Of a DNA stretch of 64,000 bases, positions 57,316 to 64,000 are shown in pieces. The stretch comes from Pollutibacter soli (GTDB taxonomy: Bacteria > Bacteroidota > Bacteroidia > Chitinophagales > Chitinophagaceae). A program made the position numbers and the translations under genes. The stretch is taken from positions 580,611 through 644,610 of the forward strand of contig JARJHS010000003.1 of assembly GCA_029269725.1 (NCBI GenBank). Direction: 5' to 3'. Under the pieces are notes generated by a model. That model worked only from the letters and a program-made list of their open reading frames with translations, ran no database searches and was not told the origin of the DNA. Positions within the stretch are counted from its first letter, which is position 1. Each line of letters begins with the position of its first letter.

Positions 57316-58412
57316 TGTTATTGATTATGGCACGCAATATTGTTTATCTGTTTGTTTTGATCTCTGCTTCGGTTGCCTGTCATGAAAGGGCAAAACCTGT
57401 TGACATGAATGCAGGCAGCGGTACCGCCCGGAGTATCTACGAAACCGGCCATGTAGAGGAAAAGCCGATGTCAGGGTACATCAAACTTCCAGGTCAGCTG
57501 AAGCCGTTTGAAGAGGTGAATATTTATGCGAAGGCCAATGGCTTCATCAATGAAGTGCTGACGGACAGAGGATCGGCAGTAAGAAAAGGACAGGTGCTGG
57601 TTACACTGGATGCGCCCGAACTTCGTTCGCAGCTGCAATCCGCCGTATCCAAGTTTGTACAGGCGCAGGAAAATGCGGCTGCGAGCAAAGAAAAATTCCG
57701 CAGGTTGCGCGAAGCTGCCAAAGAAGAAGGTGCAGTGGCGCCGCTGGACCTGGATATTGCTTCGTCAAGAATGAAAGCGGATGAGGCGATCGTGATGTCA
57801 GAAAAATCGAATGTTGAATCGATGACGAATATTGAAAATTATCTTACGATCAAGGCGCCGTTCAATGGGGTGATCGTTCAGCGGAATGTGTCTGCGGGCG
57901 CGCTGGTAGGTCCGGGAAGTAAATCGAATGATCAGCCGATGCTGGTACTGCAATACCTCGACAAGCTTCGCCTGGAAGTTTATATACCGGAAGCCTATGT
58001 TGATAAAGTAGATCTCAAAAGTCCGGTTCGATTTGTCTTCAATGCAAACCCAGGCAAAGAATATCAGGCCAGCATCAGTCGCTCTGCAAATACGCTGACA
58101 CAGATGCGTTCCGAAGCGATTGAAATAGACATTCAGAATAATGATCAGCAGTTGAAACCTGGCATGTATGCAGAAGTGAAAGTGCCTCTGCTATCGGAAT
58201 CGAAATCATTATCTATTCCCGACAACGCCATTGTACGCTCTACAGAGCGACAGTATGTAATTGCTATCCGCGAAGGGAAAGCCGTGTTTGTAAATATTAT
58301 TGAGGGATTAAAAGCGAATGATTCCACAGAAGTATTCGGAGATCTCCGTGGAGGCGACGAAATTCTTTTACATGCTACTGACGAAATCAGGGAGGGGACG
58401 GTCATCAGGTAG
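57315..58412 (+). CDS. Efflux RND periplasmic adaptor lipoprotein
   Basis: 365 residues; its ATG overlaps the RND stop by one base. A signal peptide with lipobox SVAC puts the lipid on Cys22. The adaptor pattern follows: GYIKLPGQLKPFEEVNIYAKANGFINEVLTD (barrel-sandwich start), a coiled-coil hairpin (about 100-155), IKAPFNGVIVQRNVSAGALVGPG, a beta-barrel part and IPDNAIVRSTERQYVI. It links the RND pump and the TolC duct. It is the last gene of the efflux operon. Confidence 0.94.
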   Translation: MLLIMARNIVYLFVLISASVACHERAKPVDMNAGSGTARSIYETGHVEEKPMSGYIKLPGQLKPFEEVNIYAKANGFINEVLTDRGSAVRKGQVLVTLDAPELRSQLQSAVSKFVQAQENAAASKEKFRRLREAAKEEGAVAPLDLDIASSRMKADEAIVMSEKSNVESMTNIENYLTIKAPFNGVIVQRNVSAGALVGPGSKSNDQPMLVLQYLDKLRLEVYIPEAYVDKVDLKSPVRFVFNANPGKEYQASISRSANTLTQMRSEAIEIDIQNNDQQLKPGMYAEVKVPLLSESKSLSIPDNAIVRSTERQYVIAIREGKAVFVNIIEGLKANDSTEVFGDLRGGDEILLHATDEIREGTVIR

Positions 58413-58464
58413 CTATGACCTACACCAGGTTTTATCAGTAAGCCCAGAATAAAAAGCCTGCTTT

Positions 58465-59220
58465 CTAGAATCCGATACTATTCCCGCCATCAACAGGCAA
58501 ATTAACGCCCGTTACAAATTTCGCAGCATCGCTTGCGAGATATACTGCCGCATACCCGATATCTTCGGGTTTGCCCATAACGCCCATCGGGGTTCTGTCG
58601 ATTGCGCGGAATTTTCGCTGAGGATCTGCATCGAGTGCTTTCTTCGTCATTTCAGATTCAATAAAACCAGGCGCGATAGCGTTTACACGAATTCCGAGCG
58701 GAGCAAGGTCGCTGGCCAACGTTCGTGTAAGACCAACAACAGCAGTTTTCGAAGAAGCATAGCCCGCTACTAACGGTAACCCGTATATAGCGGCCATAGA
58801 AGATATATTGATGATGGAACCTGATCCCTGTTTCTGCATTACTTTTCCTACTTCACGACACATCGCAAACAGACCATTAAGATTGGTTTGAACGATTCGT
58901 GCAAACTCCTCGTCAGTAACTTCCAAAGGTTGCTTTTTCATGTTGATACCAGCATTATTCACGAGTACATCAATCTTTCCTCCTTCTGCAACTCCTGCCA
59001 CCAACCCCGGTAACGAAGGCAGATCAGCGATGTCACCTGTGACATATGTTGCGTTTGAACCCAACTCTTCAACCGCTGATTTTAATACATCTTCTCTCCT
59101 CCCGGTAATTATCACTTCAGCTCCTGCTTCCACCATTGCTTTTGCGATGCCTAATCCAAGCCCGGTTCCGCCACCAGTAATCAATGCACGCTTTCCTTTT
59201 AATGAGAATATATCTGCCAT
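58465..59220 (-). CDS. SDR family oxidoreductase
   Basis: 251 residues from the ATG at 59220, 7 bases after the preceding stop; an ATG at 59244 would overlap that gene by 17 bases. The cofactor motif is TGGGTGLGLG, the NNAG motif follows, and the catalytic Ser/Tyr/Lys are in NISSMAAIYG and YASSK. The end GGNSIGF is usual for classical SDRs. The sequence resembles KduD/gluconate dehydrogenase-type sugar SDRs. No export signal, so it is cytoplasmic, the only such member of this four-gene group. Confidence 0.9.
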   Translation of the reverse strand: MADIFSLKGKRALITGGGTGLGLGIAKAMVEAGAEVIITGRREDVLKSAVEELGSNATYVTGDIADLPSLPGLVAGVAEGGKIDVLVNNAGINMKKQPLEVTDEEFARIVQTNLNGLFAMCREVGKVMQKQGSGSIINISSMAAIYGLPLVAGYASSKTAVVGLTRTLASDLAPLGIRVNAIAPGFIESEMTKKALDADPQRKFRAIDRTPMGVMGKPEDIGYAAVYLASDAAKFVTGVNLPVDGGNSIGF

Positions 59221-59227
59221 GTTAAAT

Positions 59228-60082
59228 TTATTGATAGGCTTCATCCAGCTGTTGCTGTAAATATTTAAATGCTACAGGTAACTCGGTTTTCATATCCTTC
59301 CAAGGACATTCCATAGACAATACACCCGTAAATCCAATTGACCTTAGTGCTTTCAGATAGGGCCTGAAATCTTCACCAAACTTGCCGGGGTATCCACGCT
59401 CTTTGTTTTCTGCAATATGACAATGGATAATGTACTCACGGGCATCAATAATCGAAGAAGCGGGTTCATTCTCCCGGAGCATATGATAAATATCGGCAGT
59501 TAATTTGAAATTCGGGTGATTAATCAGCCTGGCAATTTCAAGACCTTCCGCAACAGAATTGATAAAATTACATTCCCCTTTATTCAGATTCTCCATAGCA
59601 ATCGGAATTCTATATTTCGCGGCTACTTCCGCCATCTTCCTCACGATGATTACGAACTGCTTTTTTGCTGTATCCCGGTCGAATCCTTCCGGAATCTGTC
59701 GCGCTGCTCCACTACCCAACACAACTACTTTTAGTCCTGCGGTTGCTGCCCTGCGCATGACCGTATCGACATAACCAAGAACAGCGGCTTCATTGATTAC
59801 CGGCCCCACCAATTTAAGATGTCCGGGCAGAAATGAATTGGCTGCAATCACTTTACATTTTGCCGCTTTTATTTGTTTCAGCTTTATCGCAAATGCCGAA
59901 TCCGATACATTAATCGGAGAGAAACTACGTGATACAGCCTCTTCTACAAACCGGAACCCGGTCCTGTACAATATACTATCGTTGGCAATATCAGTATTGA
60001 TGCTCAGGTGCGCTTTGGGCTGACTGAAACCAATGGTCGTGGTAAGGATACAAACGAAAAATGCAATAAACAGCTTCAACAA
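59228..60082 (-). CDS. Exported sugar phosphate isomerase/epimerase-like TIM barrel protein
   Basis: 284 residues. A Sec signal peptide ends near GFSQ (residue 20). The AP-endonuclease-2-type barrel is seen in VVLGSGAARQIPEG, IPIAMENLNKGECNF, FKLTADIYHMLRENE and IIHCHIAENKERGYPG, with metal-binding Glu/Asp/His in the last three and a final GVLSMECPW. Such proteins isomerise or epimerise keto sugars, often 3-keto sugars, with a divalent metal. It lies 24 bases downstream of the Gfo/Idh gene. Confidence 0.88.
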   Translation of the reverse strand: MLKLFIAFFVCILTTTIGFSQPKAHLSINTDIANDSILYRTGFRFVEEAVSRSFSPINVSDSAFAIKLKQIKAAKCKVIAANSFLPGHLKLVGPVINEAAVLGYVDTVMRRAATAGLKVVVLGSGAARQIPEGFDRDTAKKQFVIIVRKMAEVAAKYRIPIAMENLNKGECNFINSVAEGLEIARLINHPNFKLTADIYHMLRENEPASSIIDAREYIIHCHIAENKERGYPGKFGEDFRPYLKALRSIGFTGVLSMECPWKDMKTELPVAFKYLQQQLDEAYQ

Positions 60083-60106
60083 CAGCGATGGGTTTTTACA
60101 TGCAGA

Positions 60107-61462
60107 TTAGTACATAAATACTTTTCCTCCGGCAATAACGTCCTGCTTCTGCTCATCAAAATACACTTTCTGCCCTGTTCGTACTGCTGCATTGGTCATT
60201 ATACTTGCAATGGCATGCGCATATCCGGCTTCGATCGGCGCATTCGGCTGCTGCCTGCTGCGTACGCATTCCATCCAGTTACGCATATGTGCTGAAGTCA
60301 GTGAGTCTCCACCAGTGTTTGCTGAAGTCACCACCTTTTCATCTGCCACCTCCAGCGACATTTCGGGAAGCAGGTTCGGTTGCATTTGCATTGCATCAGC
60401 GAATCTTTTCGTAAGACCGCCCTTTGGAGTTACTTTGTTGGTGTTGAGATTCATTTCACCACCGTTGGAATAATATATCTCAGCTGGGTTTTCATCACCG
60501 TTGTGCATCCGTGAAGCGAACGTAACCTGGAATCCATTAGCAGGATCGTTTTCAGGACCATAATCAAATACAGCGGTCATCGTGTCCCAGTTTCTTCTTC
60601 CATCTTTCCACATATAAATTCCGCCATTAGCTACAACACTGCGTGGATGTCTGAGGCCGGTGAACCAGTGTACAGTATCTATCTGGTGACACATCCATTG
60701 CCCTGGCATGCCAGAGGAGTATGGCCAGAACAACCGGAACTCCAGGTATTTCCTCGGATCCCATGCCTCGTGCGGCCTGTTCATCAGCCATCTTTTCCAG
60801 TCGGTGTCCTTTTCAAGAATTTTTGCAACATCGCCCGGGCGACGCCAGCGGCCCGGCTGATTTACATTCCATGTAAGCTCCACCATAGTGATAGCTCCGA
60901 ACTTTCCTGCCTTCACATATTCAGCCGCAGCTTTATAATTGGCCCCGCTTCTTCTCTGCGAACCGACCTGAACGATCTTCTTTGTTTCCTTCACTGCTTT
61001 TAATGCCGCTCGATTGTCAGCCATAGTTTCTGCAAATGGCTTTTCTACATAAACATCTTTCCCTGCTTTTACCGCTTCGATACAATGCAAAGCATGCTGG
61101 AAATCTGCAGTGCTGATGATTACCGCGTCCAGGTTTTTCAGATCGTATAAAGCATCATTATTCACGCATGCTGTAATATCATGATCAAATTTCTGCCTGA
61201 GCGCAGCCTGAGCATCTTCCCGACGAAGACGCCATATATCTGAGACAGCGATGATATCAAAATTCTGGTCTTTATAATGATTCAGAAAGCTAGGCAGCAG
61301 AGAACTCCTGAACCTGTCAGAATACCCTACAACGCCCACGCCTACACGATCATTTGCACCAAGGATACGAGCATAGGATTTCGGACTGAAGGCCAGTGAA
61401 CCTAAGTATGTTGCGGCGGTTGCCTTTACAGCCTGACCAATAAATTTCCTGCGGGAAGCCAT
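60107..61462 (-). CDS. Tat-exported Gfo/Idh/MocA family oxidoreductase
   Basis: 451 residues. The N-terminus SRRKFIGQAVKATAATYLG is a twin-arginine signal. The NAD(P) fold begins RVGVGVVGYSDRFRSS, and the family signature is DVYVEKPFAETM near residue 135. The C-terminal part has the WNVNQPGRWRRPGDVA and WMCHQIDTVHWFTG segments usual for Bacteroidota members. Export by Tat means it folds with its cofactor before leaving the cytoplasm. It probably oxidises a sugar, often at C3. It is adjacent to the isomerase and the DUF1080 protein. Confidence 0.92.
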   Translation of the reverse strand: MASRRKFIGQAVKATAATYLGSLAFSPKSYARILGANDRVGVGVVGYSDRFRSSLLPSFLNHYKDQNFDIIAVSDIWRLRREDAQAALRQKFDHDITACVNNDALYDLKNLDAVIISTADFQHALHCIEAVKAGKDVYVEKPFAETMADNRAALKAVKETKKIVQVGSQRRSGANYKAAAEYVKAGKFGAITMVELTWNVNQPGRWRRPGDVAKILEKDTDWKRWLMNRPHEAWDPRKYLEFRLFWPYSSGMPGQWMCHQIDTVHWFTGLRHPRSVVANGGIYMWKDGRRNWDTMTAVFDYGPENDPANGFQVTFASRMHNGDENPAEIYYSNGGEMNLNTNKVTPKGGLTKRFADAMQMQPNLLPEMSLEVADEKVVTSANTGGDSLTSAHMRNWMECVRSRQQPNAPIEAGYAHAIASIMTNAAVRTGQKVYFDEQKQDVIAGGKVFMY

Positions 61463-61611
61463 GTTTTAAAATTAGAAGTGAGAAATAATTGATGCAAGTT
61501 CATAGTTCATTGTTCATAGTTTTGAACAGCCAGTTGATCGTTTTTCATTGATCGTTTTTCGTTGGACATCCATTTTCAGATTCAGTTCACAGTAGTTGCC
61601 GGCTGTTCCCT

Positions 61612-61639
61612 ACTCACTACTTACTACTCACTACTTACT
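61612..61639. repeat. Two 14-base tandem repeats at the stop of the DUF1080 gene
   Basis: ACTCACTACTTACT occurs twice in direct tandem. It covers the last stop codon base pairs and the region just after. Short repeats of this type are common in non-coding DNA of the phylum. Confidence 0.6.
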
Positions 61640-62987
61640 ACATTTTCCTTATCTTAATATTCCTGTACTCCACCTTATCCCCATGGTCCTGCAACAATAT
61701 TCTTCCTTTAGGTGCCATTCCGAAATCTTTCCATTGGGCATATTTACTTCTTGCCACCAACGCATAATACATTTGAGTTCCACGCTGGTATTCAACTACC
61801 TTATATCCATTAAGATAATGCTCGATTCTGTTGTCAGGATACACCCTGATCATTCCACGATTCCACTCGCCGATTTTTCTTAACGCCTGTGAAGGTTTCA
61901 GTGATGGAATAAGATCGTAAAGCGATGCAATAGTTCTGTTGGCGGCGCTTCCCATTTTTGCATCCGGATGTCTCTCATCATCCAGTACCTGGTATTCGAG
62001 CCCTATAGCAGAACCTTTATTTCCTTCAGATTCGGTAACAAAATATTTTACACCACTGTTTGCACCTTCTGTCAACCGGAAATCAAACTGTAATTCAAAG
62101 GCACCGTATTCGTCTTCGGTAACAATATCTCCACCATGTGCAGATTCAGCTCCATCTGTTTTCTGAACAGATAATACACCATCATTGATCTGCCAGCCCT
62201 TTTCAGGGAAACCGGTTTTATAGGCGCCTCTCCAGCCTTTGGTTGTTTTTCCGTCCCACAGCAATGTAACGCCGTTTTCTTTTTCTTCCTTCGTCAATTG
62301 GTTTGGTAAAAATCCAGCGATAAAAATTCCAGCGGGGGCCGCTGGTGTTAATGATCCTGTGCGAATGCGGATATTACGCCACATAATTTTCTTGCCCGGT
62401 TGCTCATCTTTTCCGATAGAATGAACCTGCAAAGCGATAAATCCTTTTGGTGTACGGTCATCAACAATCTCGGCAGTGGGAATATTATTCACCCACGTGC
62501 GGATGCGATTGCCAATGCATTCAATACGGTAATTGTTCCAATCGCTTTTTCGAAAAGCGGTTTTCCCTTTGGGATTATATTCCATGGTATATAACCAGCC
62601 CCGCCGCGCTTCGTCATAAATTCCGCCGCTCCATGCACGTGCAGAAGGATCTACTTCCATCTGGTAGCCATGTACTCGACCATTATTATAATCGGCTTTG
62701 CTTTCACTTCGAAACTGAATACCGGAATTCATTGTCGTATCCACTTTCAGTTCAAGCTCAAGCACAAAATCACCATAGTCTTTCTGTGTCGCCAGGAAGG
62801 AATTCGGCTCACCGGACACAGTAGTGCCGATGATCATGCCGTCTTTTACTTCGTAAGAGGCTTTCCCGTTCAGCTGTTTCCAGCCGTCAAGATTTTTTCC
62901 ATTGAACAAAGGTTCCCAGGCCTGACCAGATTGTGCTGAAACCGAAACAAATGAATAAAGGGGAATGAGGAAGAGTAAAATTTTCAT
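61638..62987 (-). CDS. Secreted protein with two DUF1080 (3-keto-disaccharide hydrolase) domains
   Basis: 449 residues. A signal peptide ends near VSAQ (residue 19). Domain 1 (about 22-210) starts WEPLFNGKNLDGWKQL and holds DFVLELELKVD, NSGIQFRS and GYQMEVD. Domain 2 (about 238-448) starts VTLLWDGKTTKGWRGAY and has AFELQFDFRLTEGANSGVKYF and LEYQVLDD. DUF1080 is a jelly-roll family that includes enzymes cleaving 3-keto-glycosides. With the Tat-exported oxidoreductase next to it, a periplasmic oxidation-then-cleavage route is plausible. Catalysis is not proven here. Confidence 0.92.
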   Translation of the reverse strand: MKILLFLIPLYSFVSVSAQSGQAWEPLFNGKNLDGWKQLNGKASYEVKDGMIIGTTVSGEPNSFLATQKDYGDFVLELELKVDTTMNSGIQFRSESKADYNNGRVHGYQMEVDPSARAWSGGIYDEARRGWLYTMEYNPKGKTAFRKSDWNNYRIECIGNRIRTWVNNIPTAEIVDDRTPKGFIALQVHSIGKDEQPGKKIMWRNIRIRTGSLTPAAPAGIFIAGFLPNQLTKEEKENGVTLLWDGKTTKGWRGAYKTGFPEKGWQINDGVLSVQKTDGAESAHGGDIVTEDEYGAFELQFDFRLTEGANSGVKYFVTESEGNKGSAIGLEYQVLDDERHPDAKMGSAANRTIASLYDLIPSLKPSQALRKIGEWNRGMIRVYPDNRIEHYLNGYKVVEYQRGTQMYYALVARSKYAQWKDFGMAPKGRILLQDHGDKVEYRNIKIRKM

Positions 62988-63324
62988 AAAGCAATTCGCT
63001 TGTAAATGCCGACCGTATTATGCAGGGCAATATATTAAAAAATCAGGAGAAGGGTGGGACTCAACCACATTTCTAATCGGTATTAAAATGCCATACTCCT
63101 GCAATCAGGCTTTAATGGGTCAGGTTTGCAATGTATAACATCATAAGTTGCAAACGCCTGGTAACCGACAGAATTTTAAAAATGCCCGGTATAAACGAAA
63201 ACTTCAAAGACTGTTAAATAAGCCTTTTTTGCAAGGCACAGCTATTGCAACATAGATTGGGTGGCAGTATCTTTGCGGGGCCGTTTCAGAGCGGTATTTG
63301 TAACCAAAAAGGAATTCAAAAGCT
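62988..63324. other. Divergent intergenic region
   Basis: 337 bases. A good plus-strand promoter lies at 63245-63275. No matching promoter for the minus-strand DUF1080 gene was found; TATATTG near 63025-63031 on the minus strand is only a partial match. Confidence 0.5.
63245..63275 (+). promoter_or_regulatory. Promoter of the last beta-barrel gene
   Basis: TTG at 63245-63247 and TATCTTTG at 63268-63275 are 20 bases apart and match the TTG-TAnnTTTG consensus. The start codon at 63325 leaves a leader of about 45 bases. Confidence 0.65.
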
Positions 63325-63849
63325 ATGAAAAAATTAGTATGTGTTATTTGTATGTTGATTTGTCTGGCCATTGCGTCACAGGCCCAGGATGGAGGATCTT
63401 ATAAGAATGCTATTGGTGGCCGGTTCAGCACCGGTTACTGGGATGCAATTTCTGCTTCCTACAAAACATTTCTCAACGCCCAGGGCGCTATTGAACTGAA
63501 CCTGGGATTCAGGCCTTATACCGGTAATCGTGATTGGGTGAACGTATCTTTTTCTGCTGCTTACCAGCACCATTTTCCGATCGGTAAAATAGAAGGGTTT
63601 CGCTGGTTTATTGGTGGAGGAATCAGCGCTTTTAACAGCTTTTCATCCAACAGCGACTATGCAGGATTCGGATTGGGAATTTTTCCTACCGGGGGCGTCG
63701 ATTATAAATTTCCGGAAATTCCATTGAACGTAAGTGCTGATCTGAGACCTACCCTGTTGCTTGTAGATCCTTTGGAGGGTGTTTATAAAGATTACTATCA
63801 GCAATTCTATTTTGGGAATCTTGGGTTTTCTGTGAGGTATACGTTCTGA
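63325..63849 (+). CDS. Small outer-membrane beta-barrel protein
   Basis: 174 residues. A signal peptide ends near SQAQ (residue 21). The mature part has alternating strands (AIGGRFSTGYWDAISASYKTF, AIELNLGFRPY, WVNVSFSAAYQHHF, FGNLGFSVRYTF) and ends in Phe, typical for an eight-stranded barrel. Function is unknown. It has its own promoter and terminator, so it is a single-gene unit. Confidence 0.85.
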   Translation: MKKLVCVICMLICLAIASQAQDGGSYKNAIGGRFSTGYWDAISASYKTFLNAQGAIELNLGFRPYTGNRDWVNVSFSAAYQHHFPIGKIEGFRWFIGGGISAFNSFSSNSDYAGFGLGIFPTGGVDYKFPEIPLNVSADLRPTLLLVDPLEGVYKDYYQQFYFGNLGFSVRYTF

Positions 63850-63903
63850 TTTCAACTTTGATAACTGGCGGGTATACACTAAAACCCAACAAAGTAAATA
63901 ATT

Positions 63904-63943
63904 AAAGAGGCTGTCTCAAAAGTAAAATGAGGCAGCTTTTTTT
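63904..63943 (+). terminator. Terminator after the last beta-barrel gene
   Basis: AAAGAGGCTGTCTCA (63904-63918) pairs with TGAGGCAGCTTTTTTT (63928-63943), with a few G-T pairs, and ends in a run of seven T. It starts 55 bases past the stop codon. Confidence 0.75.
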
Positions 63944-64000
63944 ATTTTCAGTTTTGGATATAGGTTTATACACAATTGAGCTGTATAAAAAGGAGGTTAG

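Noticed and set aside
63904..63943. Sequence similar to insertion-sequence ends (GAGGCTGTCTCA)
   Set aside because: It forms a hairpin with a T run just after a gene and no transposase is near; terminator is the simpler reading, although the window edge prevents a final check.

Overview
The window looks like a chromosomal segment of a Bacteroidota bacterium, most likely of the Chitinophagaceae/Sphingobacteriia type. The grounds are a C-terminal type IX secretion (T9SS) sorting domain, TAnnTTTG-type promoters with a TTG/TTTG box 19-21 bases upstream, almost no Shine-Dalgarno sequences, a DUF6089-like outer-membrane barrel, and the family make-up of the genes. No tRNA, rRNA, CRISPR array, insertion sequence or phage gene was seen. 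The genus is not determined.

Positions 1-9257 (minus strand) hold two paralogous secreted proteins with a polysaccharide-lyase-like domain followed by a PKD-like repeat array. The first runs off the left edge. An acyltransferase-3 membrane protein lies between them. Positions 9717-36176 (plus strand) are a Wzx/Wzy-type exopolysaccharide (EPS) locus. It holds an outer-membrane export lipoprotein (Wza-like), a Wzc-like co-polymerase/tyrosine kinase, a polymerase, a flippase, several glycosyltransferases, a polysaccharide deacetylase and a second deacetylase-like protein, and two AsnB-like amidotransferases. It also holds an alcohol dehydrogenase-Gfo/Idh fusion, an alpha/alpha-toroid protein, WecG- and WecB-like enzymes, a priming phosphosugar transferase and a formyltransferase-like protein. 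A convergent minus-strand group (36518-39625) adds a second priming transferase with a receiver-like N-terminus, a stand-alone response regulator and a membrane GT2. The lyase-like proteins may cut, trim or bind the polymer made next door; that is inference.

Positions 39739-47341 are mostly housekeeping: RarA, an ElaA-type acetyltransferase, an outer-membrane barrel, a 5'(3')-deoxyribonucleotidase, UvrA and one more glycosyltransferase. Positions 47665-51831 form a methionine unit: promoter, SAM-I riboswitch with transcription terminator, metY, metX and homoserine dehydrogenase. Positions 52227-58412 carry a small unknown protein and a TolC-RND-adaptor efflux operon. Positions 58465-62987 (minus strand) hold an SDR, a TIM-barrel isomerase, a Gfo/Idh/MocA oxidoreductase and a double DUF1080 protein, three of them with export signals, which suggests periplasmic 3-keto-sugar metabolism. 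The window ends with a small outer-membrane barrel gene.

The most unusual observations are four. (1) Both variable stems (P3 and P4) of the SAM-I riboswitch are built from the same GC-rich palindromic repeat, which also occurs elsewhere between genes. (2) A second AsnB paralog has lost its glutaminase residues but shares a 228-bp, 97% identical 3' end with its neighbour. (3) A single-domain response regulator sits beside a priming transferase with a pseudo-receiver domain. (4) The lyase-PKD proteins are twins flanking the EPS locus.
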